Below are positions 10,701-17,855 of a DNA stretch of 64,000 bases, in pieces. Each line of letters begins with the position of its first letter. The stretch's first letter is position 1. A program made the translations under genes and the position numbers. Below the pieces are notes generated by a model. That model did not search any database. It was given only the letters and a program-made list of their open reading frames with translations, and had not been told where the DNA came from. The DNA comes from Microcaldota archaeon (lineage in GTDB: Archaea > Micrarchaeota > Micrarchaeia > Micrarchaeales > CABMGC01): contig JAJYVH010000001.1 in the NCBI GenBank assembly GCA_021792095.1, forward strand, positions 573,324 through 637,323, read 5' to 3'.

Positions 10701-11635
10701 TAGACATAACAAACAGCATCTCAACATTCGAACACTATATCGATATGTATTTCACAGGGGCGACAAATTATGAGCCTAGCACGTGGTCGTGGACCTACAC
10801 GAATGCGACCTATCCTGCAAATGAGAATAAGTGGGTAGACGCATACACGGGCATATCAGGAGAAATAATAACGCCAATTCATGTGACTGGCACTCATGCC
10901 ACTACTAAAGTAAGCCTGCCGTCCAACACGCTGGTAAACCTCAACTATACGTCCGCGGGCGCTGTCCTGTCCATAAAATCTTCCGGCAGCAATACCATAA
11001 CTGCCAACATACTGATTGCGAACCTGACCTCGACCGCCTCTAGCAGTCCCTCATCGACAGGCACGACATTCACAAAGCTGGTGGTTCTGAACATTAGCAG
11101 CGACGTAGTCTCCAACAGCATAACTTACGGCCTTACTGTCGGCTATCCTTGCGGCTCATCCAACGCTGCGCCCTACAAGCAGAATGCGACCACGGGTTCC
11201 TGGGTCGCCATAACGCCATTCACTAGGAACACAACCGGCGCTCCCGCCCTGTGCACCATGAGCTTCAACATACCTCCGGACCCCGTGATAGGCTTGTTTA
11301 GCAGCGCGCCAACGCCAATAATCAACTCTGGCGGAGGCGTGCCTACTCCTGTCGGCCCTGCGCCTGCGACCACTACTGCGACCACTGTGACTCCAACAAT
11401 AGCGCCGACGACTGTGCCAGCGCCCACCACGGTAGCGCCGCCTGTCACGGTCACGCGCCCCACAACCGTCGCGGCCCCTACGACCAGCGTAGCTCCGGCC
11501 GCATCAGCCACACCTAGCGCGTTCTCCTCCGAGCTGTTCGGAATAATCGCCGGAATTGTGGTCATCGCCGTTGTGGCAGCATGGCTTTACCTGAGGAGAA
11601 AGGGAAGAAGTGCCCGGAAGCAGGAGAGGAAATAG
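7745..11635 (+). CDS. Large repetitive surface protein with signal peptide and C-terminal anchor
   Basis: This is an exported cell-surface protein of 1296 residues with unknown ligand. Residues 1-25 are a signal peptide ending LASA. Residues about 30-125 resemble a bacterial Ig-like (Big_3) module, with GTVTFS, paired cysteines and ATYSGDAN. Four diverged repeats of about 180-195 residues begin near 311, 509, 686 and 875, each with YWALD, KVWQTG-like and EPVNG-like blocks and separated by a DIITGP motif. A Thr/Pro/Val-rich stalk (about 1195-1255) leads to a transmembrane helix and a basic tail RRKGRSARKQERK. It is rich in Asn, Ser and Thr, so N-glycosylation is likely. It may be an S-layer or adhesion protein. 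Codon use is less GC-rich than its neighbours. Confidence 0.8.
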   Translation: MNNRFFLPIVAVFLVFGMGMQLASATPTPVQLASTTTTTSCPPFPIGSSTTCTATVTGASPTGTVTFSTSDSTGSFTGGNTCTLSSGSCTVEYTDTAVGTPTITATYSGDANNIGSLYYTATTASSKFYRSPVPIVDTPVTETNTAGSVTLNIVATSSTYYDAGFYYGVGTLSQLDSNPINITGTTGNFDVNLYVNPGNWIWKDNTYVGLGSTGAYAAYNAGYPVGTPTLTVNGLTTFSIYQAATGSCLAGDDNPSLTLSLSTILSNCPGATFALWVGTTSTSSGTTTATIDDVSSGTVGTTTVNVKPQLVMYVNANVINDEDSGNSGYYWAMDTFNRVIKVWQTGASNYTINFTDSGSSFIPAGAHSPQNGILEPVNGIATMNGQQSWIVIGTFNALAVAPNAPNNGFITPSSLTGNTPLGTYNAFGTIADLLSSTQNGGVGSVSNTLNFVNSYFSNAPFLNVLNEYQPGFTYTYTYNSPLGVQTWIDTSNTAVTNFGDIITGPLINVMMNVKNDEDASPTWGGYWALDNYTKNIKVWQIGANTFYTNVTYSGTWNTFANALSPVYEIKEPVNGGGAYTASYNGVFTGNLLPTFGANAIGNIGTYVFGGTENDILSSNQIGDTSYTNWMSFYFSSSNFDSVYTNPSVFSANFIYTYNTPIGTEVSSNNWFGQHTGDIITGPAVNVIIPVNNLPDQGQNGAWALDTVNTTLQVFQTGTNSFVATFSYNGIAHTFAGLRSPGSYNAIEPLNGIIPFTGNAIFSFNGVLLSTPTANTMGTLPLFDDGASLSGNAIVNSTSTLSVGDQYLKPLENYFDASSMSFDGNTLLSSWYLGLGSWSFSYANGTYPAGANSWTEGASSGTTLRAYNGEIMTGPIVNITADIINNPDSGNYGYWALDNFVRKITVYQTSANSFVMNFADNGLAYTFAGVNSLGAGIPEPYNGVVQFTGYASTPFNGVFSPGSNAVATNGMLIGTFNNNGAPVGNTIDITNSISTFEHYIDMYFTGATNYEPSTWSWTYTNATYPANENKWVDAYTGISGEIITPIHVTGTHATTKVSLPSNTLVNLNYTSAGAVLSIKSSGSNTITANILIANLTSTASSSPSSTGTTFTKLVVLNISSDVVSNSITYGLTVGYPCGSSNAAPYKQNATTGSWVAITPFTRNTTGAPALCTMSFNIPPDPVIGLFSSAPTPIINSGGGVPTPVGPAPATTTATTVTPTIAPTTVPAPTTVAPPVTVTRPTTVAAPTTSVAPAASATPSAFSSELFGIIAGIVVIAVVAAWLYLRRKGRSARKQERK
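8670..10880 (+). repeat. Four tandem ~570-base protein-coding repeats
   Basis: Within the surface protein gene, four units begin near 8678, 9272, 9805 and 10370. Each encodes a conserved order: D-x-G..YWALD, then [KV]VxQTG or similar, then E-P-[VLY]-N-G, a free segment, an aromatic/Thr segment (YTYNTP, YANGTYPAG) and the hinge [DE]I[IM]TGP. The first and last units are the most GC-rich and the middle ones are more diverged. Confidence 0.75.
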
Positions 11636-11691
11636 GGGCCGGGCGGCCAGGGAGGGTGATTGGCGCGGGCGGCATAGGTCCATAGCGCAGG

Positions 11692-12465
11692 CTATGCCTT
11701 CTTCCTCTTGCGCTTGGTCTCGACTTCTTTCTCGATGTCTTTCTCCACCGTCTTGACCCCTTTCTCCACGTCTGCCTCCACGTCCTTGCCTACCTCTTTC
11801 AGGTCGCGCTCGACGTCCTCTTCCAGCACTTCCTCGAACCTGTCTATCCTCGGCCTTACCCATCCGTTCAGGTACAGGTAATAGCCTGCCCCGAAGATTA
11901 TGCCCCCGAGAATGTGTATATACCAGAACTGGTTGCCGTTCAGGTATATGAAAAGTATGGCCGAGATCATAAGCAGGAGCGCGACGAAAGACAGCGAGGC
12001 TATCTCGAGCTTCCTCCTGAAGCGTTCGCCCCTCTCAGACATGCGCTTTATCAGCTCTGCGTCGTACGTTTCGAACGCAGCGAAGATCAGCACGTTGAAC
12101 GCGAGTATCGATGTGCCGCTGGAGGGGAAGCCGGTGTGCCACCACACGAGCGCCGCAGCTATGTACGAGGCGAGCACGCTCAGCAGGCCTGCGTTCCTGA
12201 TCAGCGCGACCCTGCCCTTCAGATGAGCCAGGTTCCTGGTGTAGAGCTCGACTATCAGGTAAATGACAACCAGGAACGCGTAGTTGTAAAGAATGCCGTT
12301 CCCCTGCAGCTCGTAGGTTATGTTGAACGGCGAAGTCAGCCACACGAGCAGGCTGGTGTGCCATGCAGCCGGTGCCTGGTTGTAAAGGAACGTGATCAGC
12401 GGCACCAGTATGGCTATGTATATTGTGGTCCACGGGAACCTGAAGTGGAACCTTATCCCTGCCAT
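11692..12465 (-). CDS. Rhomboid-like polytopic membrane protein with charged coiled-coil tail
   Basis: The 257 residues contain about six hydrophobic segments followed by a cytoplasmic-looking tail from about 208 made of E/D/K/V repeats (DVERDLKEVGKDVEADVEKG). Two motifs resemble the rhomboid Ser/His dyad: G117-T118-S119 in PSSGTSILAFN, and H184-x-x-G-G in WYIHILGGIIFGAG, with small residues spaced as in rhomboid helix 6. If correct, it would be an intramembrane serine protease or an inactive relative. This is inference from short motifs; no rhomboid HxxxN motif is clear. The start lies about 35 bases beyond the TnpB element's right end. Confidence 0.5.
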   Translation of the reverse strand: MAGIRFHFRFPWTTIYIAILVPLITFLYNQAPAAWHTSLLVWLTSPFNITYELQGNGILYNYAFLVVIYLIVELYTRNLAHLKGRVALIRNAGLLSVLASYIAAALVWWHTGFPSSGTSILAFNVLIFAAFETYDAELIKRMSERGERFRRKLEIASLSFVALLLMISAILFIYLNGNQFWYIHILGGIIFGAGYYLYLNGWVRPRIDRFEEVLEEDVERDLKEVGKDVEADVEKGVKTVEKDIEKEVETKRKRKKA

Positions 12466-12498
12466 GCCGGTCAGTTTGCTATACTATGACGTGCCTTA

Positions 12499-12535
12499 GT
12501 GACATCCTCCCACGCCTAAAGGCCGCGGGCTTCCC
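12499..12535 (-). ncRNA. Right end of TnpB element / 3' end of the omega (re)RNA scaffold
   Basis: On the minus strand, the tnpB stop codon lies inside a hairpin: arms CCCGC-GCC / GGC-GTGGG around a TTTA loop, followed by AGGATGTCAC. This is the characteristic right-end structure of IS605/IS1341-type tnpB elements. In characterised systems the guide RNA scaffold ends at the element boundary, and the guide is the flanking host DNA. Here that would be the bases running from about 12498 down toward the rhomboid-like gene. The exact boundary is inferred. Confidence 0.6.
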
Positions 12536-13778
12536 CAGCATTCGACATCATGGATACTTCTTGCTGGGTATGTTCTCGCTTCAGCGACCCGGCTCGCCCG
12601 TCCCTTACGGAATGGGTGGAGGCCAGGTCTCCACGAGCGTGACTTCCGGCCTGCCCGGCCGTAGCTCTGTTGAGTATGTTTATAGCGGCGTTCACGTCCC
12701 TGTCCGCGACGTATCCGCAGGCGCAACTGAATGTCCTGTCTGACAAGGACAGGGAATTTAGTTTTCCGCACTTGCTGCATTCCTGCGATGTGTTCCTTGC
12801 GTCCACCACCGTCATTGTCATGCCAGCCTCCTCCGCTTTGCATGATAGCGTGCTTATGAACCTGCTCCACGAGGCGTTCTGTATTGACCTTGCGAGCCTG
12901 TGGTTCTGGAGCATGTTTTGTATATGAAGCCCTTCGACAGCGAAGGAGGTGTAGCCAGAGCCGATCAGGTCGCCTACCGCCTTGAAGACGAAGTCCTTGG
13001 TCTGGTTGTTTACCGCCTGCCATTCCCTTTCGAGTTTGAGCCTCGCCTTGTCCCTCCTCTTTGAGCCTTTCTGCCTCCTCGCCACAACCCTCTGCCATTT
13101 GGCGATGCGCCTCTCCGCTGTCCTTGCGAAGTCCGGCTTCTTTATCTTCCTGCCATCCGACAGGGTGGCGAAGGTCTCCAGGCCCATGTCTATGCCTACT
13201 GGGTAGGTGTCCATGACCCTCGGTGTGTCTAGGACTCTGTCTATCGCGGAGAAGATTGCGTAGTATTCTCCAGCCTCTTTCTTTATCGTGAGTGTCTTGA
13301 TGTCGCCCTCTATCGGCCTGTGGAGCTCTATCCTCATGCCGCCTATCTTCGATACGCGGAGCATGTGGACGTCCTTCCTCTCTCTGTCCACACGGAAGCC
13401 GAACTGCGGGTAGGTTATCGATGCGTATCTGCCCCTTGCCCTGAAGCGCGGGAAACCTGCCTTGACTTTTTTGCCCACCCTCTTTTCCTTGACCCTCCTG
13501 AAGAAGTTCTGGTATGCTTTTATCAGGCGGAAGTATGCCTCTCTCTGAACCTGCGAATAAAGCCCTGAGAATTCCTTGTTCTCCGCCTTTGCCTCACGCA
13601 GGAATCTATTGAACGTCGAGGGCTTGATGCCGAGATTCTTAGTCCTCTTGTATTCGTCCTTCGCCTTTCCGAGGAGTTTGTTGTAGAGAAGGCGAGCAAG
13701 CTCTATCTGCCCGTCCAGCTCCCTCTGCCTTTTGGAATCGGGGTAGAGCCTGTACCGGTAGGCTTTCGCAATGTCCAC
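12516..13778 (-). CDS. tnpB: TnpB, RNA-guided nuclease of an IS200/IS605-type element
   Basis: TnpB cuts DNA guided by an RNA made from the element's right end. The protein opens with KAYRYRLYP, then the helical region. The RuvC-like parts are intact: GIDMGLETFATL (first Asp), FAVEGLHIQNM (Glu) and YVADRDVNAA (last Asp). A zinc ribbon C-x2-C ... C-x-C lies between the last two. No tnpA transposase is adjacent, so the element is non-autonomous or domesticated. The frame is open back to an ATG at 13925, but that extension contains a left-end-like palindrome. A TATA-like GTATAATGG near 13820 favours GTG 13778. Confidence 0.88.
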   Translation of the reverse strand: MDIAKAYRYRLYPDSKRQRELDGQIELARLLYNKLLGKAKDEYKRTKNLGIKPSTFNRFLREAKAENKEFSGLYSQVQREAYFRLIKAYQNFFRRVKEKRVGKKVKAGFPRFRARGRYASITYPQFGFRVDRERKDVHMLRVSKIGGMRIELHRPIEGDIKTLTIKKEAGEYYAIFSAIDRVLDTPRVMDTYPVGIDMGLETFATLSDGRKIKKPDFARTAERRIAKWQRVVARRQKGSKRRDKARLKLEREWQAVNNQTKDFVFKAVGDLIGSGYTSFAVEGLHIQNMLQNHRLARSIQNASWSRFISTLSCKAEEAGMTMTVVDARNTSQECSKCGKLNSLSLSDRTFSCACGYVADRDVNAAINILNRATAGQAGSHARGDLASTHSVRDGRAGSLKREHTQQEVSMMSNAGEARGL

Positions 13779-13879
13779 GTATTCTATTTTGACATTCGGA
13801 TTATTATCTCTTCCACCATTATACGCGACCGTGTTCGTCTTCCTTTTTCGCCCTCGCTCCCATCCCACCGCCGAAGCAT

Positions 13880-13893
13880 GCGGGATTTCCCGC
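13880..13893. repeat. Palindrome in the presumed left end of the TnpB element
   Basis: GCGGGA-TT-TCCCGC is an inverted repeat with six-base arms, about 100 bases before the preferred tnpB start. IS200/IS605 elements carry small subterminal hairpins recognised by TnpA, and this is the only clear candidate on that side. The outer boundary and target site cannot be fixed from one copy. Confidence 0.4.
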
Positions 13894-13983
13894 TCCGAAG
13901 AGTTAATTCTTTCAATATCGGCCATCGGTCCGCGCCCCGCCAGGAAGCAGCAACCTTTTTAGGTGTGTCTTCGATATGAATGC

Positions 13984-15207
13984 ATGGCGCGGGCAGGCAT
14001 GCCGAACATAAGCGTGATAGTGCTAGACACGCTGAGGCTCGACGCGTTCAACAGGCTGGAAGGGCGGAAGGGCAAGAGCCTTTCAGGCATTGGCGACTTC
14101 GCGTTTCTGGACAGGTGCATAGCCCCGTCCTCGTGGACGCTGCCCTCGCACGCCTCCCTGTTCACGGGCATGTACCCGAGCGAGCACGGCGCGCACGAAT
14201 CGAAGACGGTGAAGGGGCTGGACATAGCGCAGATAAAGCTGAGGCGCAGGACATTCGTCTCAGACCTCAACGACCTCGGCTATTCAACATATGCCATCTC
14301 CGCCAACCCGTACGTGCACCCCATATACGGCTTTGACGAATTCAAGCATTTCGAGGAGGAGTCGTATTTCACCGATCTCTGGGGCTACACGATAGAGGTG
14401 CCGGAGAGGCTGAAGCCGCTGCTGGCCAAGTACAGGGCGCAGTACGGAGGAAATTTCTTCAAGATCGGGTTCGCCATGCTGCGCGACGACCCCGGCCTGA
14501 TACGCGAAATAACGGGCCTGCCGCTGACAGGCGCGCTCACGCTGAAGAACCTGGCGAAGAAGGCCAAGGCGAAGGCGATAGAGGGCTGGCCCATAGAGAA
14601 GGGGGGCAGGAGGATAGCGCGAAGGGTGAGCGAGATGCGGCCCAGGAAGCCGTTTTTCCTGTTCCTGAACCTGATGGAGGCCCACGACCCCTATACTGCC
14701 TCAAGGAGGCTGAAGATGGACTGGTCCACGCCGTTCCTCAAGAAGCCGGTAGACAGCGCTACTGTGCAGATGTGGAAAAGGCTCTACGCCAAGGCTGCCC
14801 AGAGGGCATATTCGTATGCTTACGGCATAATAGAGGACCTGGTGGAGCGTTTCGGGGACAACCAGATGATAGTGCTTACCAGCGACCACGGCCAGGAGTT
14901 CAACGAGCACGGCTACATAGGCCACGGCACAGTGCTGCACGACGAGGTGGTGAAGGTGCCGTTTGCAGTGATGATGCCGAAGGGGTTTGCAAAACCGGCC
15001 GGCAAAGGCTACTCTTCGCTTGTGAACGTAAGGCGCTTCATCTCAGAGGCGCTCCAGCGGAATGTTCGCGCCGCAGATTACCTGTACAGCAGCGAGGTGC
15101 GCGCCGAGAGCTTCGGCGTTCCTGCTGCGATACCAAAGCGGGACGACATAGACCTGCGGAAGTTGAGTTCATACGATAGGAAGACAGTGAGGCGGTTCAG
15201 GGCGTGA
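13984..15207 (+). CDS. Alkaline phosphatase superfamily (sulfatase-fold) hydrolase
   Basis: This is a cytosolic metal-dependent hydrolase or transferase of the sulfatase/phosphodiesterase fold. Metal ligands are seen in VIVLDTLRLDAF near the N-terminus and TSDHGQEFNEHGYIGHG near residue 300. The nucleophile region reads WTLPSHASLFTG. The position occupied by Cys or Ser in formylglycine sulfatases is Thr, so phosphate-ester chemistry is more likely than sulfate-ester hydrolysis. There is no signal peptide. The start at 13984 follows a TATA-like CTTTTTAGG (about 13947-13955); 13963 and 13999 are alternatives. Its 3' end overlaps cysN by 11 bases on the opposite strand. Confidence 0.8.
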   Translation: MARAGMPNISVIVLDTLRLDAFNRLEGRKGKSLSGIGDFAFLDRCIAPSSWTLPSHASLFTGMYPSEHGAHESKTVKGLDIAQIKLRRRTFVSDLNDLGYSTYAISANPYVHPIYGFDEFKHFEEESYFTDLWGYTIEVPERLKPLLAKYRAQYGGNFFKIGFAMLRDDPGLIREITGLPLTGALTLKNLAKKAKAKAIEGWPIEKGGRRIARRVSEMRPRKPFFLFLNLMEAHDPYTASRRLKMDWSTPFLKKPVDSATVQMWKRLYAKAAQRAYSYAYGIIEDLVERFGDNQMIVLTSDHGQEFNEHGYIGHGTVLHDEVVKVPFAVMMPKGFAKPAGKGYSSLVNVRRFISEALQRNVRAADYLYSSEVRAESFGVPAAIPKRDDIDLRKLSSYDRKTVRRFRA

Positions 15208-16420
15208 CTGTGCCTATGCCCGCGAACCTGCCTTTCCTGTAGAGCACGAACCTCCCCAGTTCCTTGGTGACGCTGTAGTCCTCCACAGGCACCTTTCTTG
15301 CCAGCCGCAGTTCCGCCTCGACCGCCTCGAGCACCTTGGCCGTCTTGGATTTGACCACGTCTCCAGTGGTGGTGCTTATTCCATGCAGCACCCTGATGCC
15401 CCTGCACTGTATGTCTATGCCGTTGAATTTTGCTGTCATGCCGTCACCGAATTTCCCGGTCACGAATATCCTGAGCTTGACAGAGTCGCTGACTGCCGGC
15501 TTGTGCCTGCTGTCGGATATGACGGTGCCCCTCATGCCGTCGGGAACCGGACCGCTTAGCCGCATCGCAACGTTTTCACCAACTTCGCCCGCGCCGCTCC
15601 TCCTGCCCTTTACTGTTATCTCGTCCACCTTGGCGTCGGCTCCCATGGGAAGTATGCTTACCCTGTCTCCGACTTTCACCCTCCCGCTCGCCACGCGGCC
15701 CACTACGAGTTCGCCGTTCCTGCCCGGTATCGTGCCCTGAGTTATTATTCTGAGCGCGCCATCCTGCTTCCTGCCTCCCTTGGCCGCAGCCTCATACAGC
15801 ACGTCGAGCAGCGGTTTGCCCCTGTACCACTTCATCCTGGCGCTCCTCCTCACCAGGTTCTCGCCCTTGTATGCTGATATTGGCACGAACGCGACATTGC
15901 CTGCCCCGAATCCTATCTTTTCTACGAACCCCACAAGCCCTTTTTTCACTTCCTCGAACCTGCCTTCGCCGTAGCCAACTATATCCATCTTGTTTACAGC
16001 GACCACGAGCCTGTCTATGCCGAGCATCCTGGCTATGAACAGGTGCCTCTTGGTCTGGTCCCTTATCCCCTCGTCCCTCTTCGCCGAGACGAGCAGGAGC
16101 GCGATCTCCCCGTAGCTCGCTCCGCTTATCATGTTCTTTATGAGCTCCTCGTGCCCCGGCACGTCGATAAGCGCGAAGGCCAGGTCCTTGTGCCTTATCT
16201 CGGCCCTGGTCGTGTCTATCGTCATCTCCTGCAGCCTCTCCTCCGCAAAGCTGTCGAGTATGAATGCGGGCTCGAAGTTCTTGTGGAGGCGTCTGCTGTA
16301 CTGCTCCGCCTCCTTTATCCTCACCTTGGTGGCGGCTCCCGTCTGCATCAGCAGGCTCCCGATCAGCGTTGATTTCCCGTGATCCTTATGCCCGAGTAAT
16401 GCGATAGACTTTACCTGCAT
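15197..16420 (-). CDS. cysN: Sulfate adenylyltransferase subunit 1 (GTPase), CysN-type
   Basis: This EF-Tu/EF-1A-like GTPase activates the CysD subunit to make adenosine 5'-phosphosulfate (APS) from ATP and sulfate. The G1 motif is GHKDHGKS (residues 10-17), G3 is DVPGHE and G4 is NKMD, followed by two beta-barrel domains. The 407 residues are slightly short for the family. On its own it could be mistaken for an elongation-factor paralogue; its place 4-5 bases after cysD makes CysN the best call. There is no fused APS kinase domain. Confidence 0.85.
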   Translation of the reverse strand: MQVKSIALLGHKDHGKSTLIGSLLMQTGAATKVRIKEAEQYSRRLHKNFEPAFILDSFAEERLQEMTIDTTRAEIRHKDLAFALIDVPGHEELIKNMISGASYGEIALLLVSAKRDEGIRDQTKRHLFIARMLGIDRLVVAVNKMDIVGYGEGRFEEVKKGLVGFVEKIGFGAGNVAFVPISAYKGENLVRRSARMKWYRGKPLLDVLYEAAAKGGRKQDGALRIITQGTIPGRNGELVVGRVASGRVKVGDRVSILPMGADAKVDEITVKGRRSGAGEVGENVAMRLSGPVPDGMRGTVISDSRHKPAVSDSVKLRIFVTGKFGDGMTAKFNGIDIQCRGIRVLHGISTTTGDVVKSKTAKVLEAVEAELRLARKVPVEDYSVTKELGRFVLYRKGRFAGIGTVTP

Positions 16421-16424
16421 TGGA

Positions 16425-17213
16425 TCACATGTAGCCGAGGCTCCTCAGCCTTAACATTGCATACTCGCTCTCCTTGTCCATGCTCCTCCCGGAGCGCTCC
16501 TCCTGCTTAGTGGTCCTTAGCTCCCTTATTATGTCGTCGACGCTTCTCGCGTTCGATTTGAGGGCGATCGTGCAATGCGTGCAGCCGAGGCTCCTGTACC
16601 TGAAGCCGTTCCTGGAGAAGTAGAGCGGGTTTATTGGTATGCGCTCCTGCTTTATGTACCGCCACACGTCCAGTTCGTTCCAGTCCAGCAGCGGGTGCAC
16701 TCTGATGTGCCCCGATGTGTCCATCTTGCTCGAATAATCGTCCCACAGCTCTGCCGGCTGGTTCTTGTATTCCCACCTGAAATTCTTGTCGCGGGGGCTC
16801 ATGTATCTCTCTTTCGCTCGAACCCCGTGCTCGTCCCTTCTTATTGACACGATGAGCGCGTCGAAGCCGTACTCTTTCATTATCTTCTTCAGCGTCTCCG
16901 GCTTGTTCTTGCCGCAGCACGCCGAGCCCACCAAGTCCGGCTTTATCTCGCTGTGCCCGACTATCACCTTGAAGTTCCATTTCTTGGCCAGGTACTCCCT
17001 GAAGGCGTACGTCTCCGGGAAGTCTATGGAATTGTCTATGTAAATGACAGGGAACGGTATCTTGCCGAGGAACGCCTTCCTGGCCAGCGCCAGCATGGTG
17101 GTGCTGTCCTTGCCCATGCTCCACAGCGCCGCTATGTTCTTGAACTTGAGCTTCGCCTCGCGTATTATGTAGATACTCTTCTCTTCAAGCGTCTTCAAAT
17201 CCTGTTCTATCAT
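16425..17213 (-). CDS. cysD: Sulfate adenylyltransferase subunit 2 (ATP pyrophosphatase), CysD
   Basis: This is the catalytic PP-loop subunit that adenylates sulfate to APS. The PP-loop is WSMGKDSTT (about 31-39). YIDNSIDFPETYAFRE matches the CysD segment after the loop. The C-terminus EERSGRSMDKESEYAMLRLRSLGYM has the family's closing GR...SMEKKK..GY pattern, which separates it from PAPS reductase. The ATG at 17213 overlaps the upstream gene's TGA. No cysC or cysH is in the window, so the fate of APS is unknown. Confidence 0.88.
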   Translation of the reverse strand: MIEQDLKTLEEKSIYIIREAKLKFKNIAALWSMGKDSTTMLALARKAFLGKIPFPVIYIDNSIDFPETYAFREYLAKKWNFKVIVGHSEIKPDLVGSACCGKNKPETLKKIMKEYGFDALIVSIRRDEHGVRAKERYMSPRDKNFRWEYKNQPAELWDDYSSKMDTSGHIRVHPLLDWNELDVWRYIKQERIPINPLYFSRNGFRYRSLGCTHCTIALKSNARSVDDIIRELRTTKQEERSGRSMDKESEYAMLRLRSLGYM

Positions 17214-17518
17214 TTGACCCACTCCTCGGGCCTGTTTACGGTAAGAAGGCCCTTCATGTAGTAAGTAGCCCCTGTTATTTTGCCTCCATCTCTTTTGAAT
17301 ATCGGCACTTTCGCCACAAGCTTCTCCTTCGAGTCATAGAGCTCAACATATGATTTTGTGAGGTCCTGCGCCCGGTTGAGCTTGCCGCCGTTCTGGTAGA
17401 CGGCCCTGTAGTACACTATTCCGCTCTTTGGCAGCGCCTTCGCGAACCTCTTCCAGTTGGCCTCGCTGGGCTCCTTCCAGAGCGTGTCTGCTATCTCGCT
17501 TATGCCTGTCTTGGCCAT
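17210..17518 (-). CDS. Unknown small protein in the sulfate-activation operon
   Basis: I do not recognise this 102-residue protein. It is soluble, basic and mixed alpha/beta in appearance, starting MAKTGISEIADTLWKEPSEA. Two conserved-looking segments are GIVYYRAVYQNGGKL and PIFKRDGGKITGATYYMKGLL. Its stop overlaps the cysD start (ATGA) and it begins 8 bases after the RHH gene, so it is almost certainly co-transcribed. A role in sulfate handling or in regulating CysND is inferred from context only. Confidence 0.65.
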   Translation of the reverse strand: MAKTGISEIADTLWKEPSEANWKRFAKALPKSGIVYYRAVYQNGGKLNRAQDLTKSYVELYDSKEKLVAKVPIFKRDGGKITGATYYMKGLLTVNRPEEWVK

Positions 17519-17526
17519 CGCAACCA

Positions 17527-17751
17527 CTAGGTGTAGCCAAGCGCCTTGAGCCTCTCCAGGACGCTTTCGGTTTCCTTCTTCCCTGTTTTCCTGAGCTCGA
17601 TCTCTGACATCGTTTCGCGGAGTATGTACGTCGCATAGTCCGAAACCGAGGAAAAGCCTGTCGCTTTTATCCTGTCCTGTATCTTCTGGAAAAGCGGCGC
17701 AGGGATAGTTATTGTGGTGTACTTCCTTTTCGTCTGGGCGACCTTCGCCAT
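17527..17751 (-). CDS. Ribbon-helix-helix-type transcriptional regulator
   Basis: This short protein of about 74 residues opens the sulfate-activation operon. KRKYTTITIPAPLFQKIQDRI followed by GFSSVSDYATYILRE fits a CopG/Arc-type ribbon-helix-helix: a beta strand with alternating polar residues (TTITIP), then two helices. The C-terminal tail ends ERLKALGYT. A palindromic site overlaps its own promoter and a second copy lies in front of the divergent gene, so autoregulation is likely. ATG 17751 is preferred; ATG 17754 or GTG 17760 are possible. Confidence 0.75.
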   Translation of the reverse strand: MAKVAQTKRKYTTITIPAPLFQKIQDRIKATGFSSVSDYATYILRETMSEIELRKTGKKETESVLERLKALGYT

Positions 17752-17760
17752 CATAATCAC

Positions 17761-17778
17761 ATAATGTCATTACATTAT
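17761..17778. promoter_or_regulatory. Palindromic operator, copy 1 (cys side)
   Basis: ATAATGT-CATT-ACATTAT has seven-base arms that match perfectly around a four-base centre. It lies just before the RHH gene start and just after a strong TATA box (TTTATATATATTATAA on the minus strand, about 17777-17792), that is, at the expected transcription start. A bound dimer there would block initiation. The same TAATGT-N4-ACATTA motif recurs at 17823-17838. Confidence 0.65.
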
Positions 17779-17822
17779 AATATATATAAATCTATGCCTC
17801 CCGCAGGCTCTCATTTATATAA

Positions 17823-17838
17823 TAATGTTATCACATTA
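17823..17838. promoter_or_regulatory. Palindromic operator, copy 2 (DUF2061 side)
   Basis: TAATGT-TATC-ACATTA repeats the arms of the first operator with only the centre changed. It lies directly after the plus-strand TATA-like ATTTATATAAT (about 17813-17823) and before the starts at 17848/17856. The two centres are 61 bases apart. Confidence 0.65.
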
Positions 17839-17855
17839 AATTACAAGATGGTGGA

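Noticed and set aside
13779-13925. N-terminal extension of TnpB
   Set aside because: Contains a left-end-like palindrome and a TATA-like element, and has no family similarity before KAYRYRLYP, so it is probably element DNA, not protein.
13984-15207. True sulfatase linked to sulfate metabolism
   Set aside because: The formylglycine Cys/Ser is Thr, so sulfatase activity is unlikely.
15197-16420. Elongation factor 1A or SelB in place of CysN
   Set aside because: The immediate coupling to cysD and the domain length favour CysN; no SelB C-terminal winged helices.
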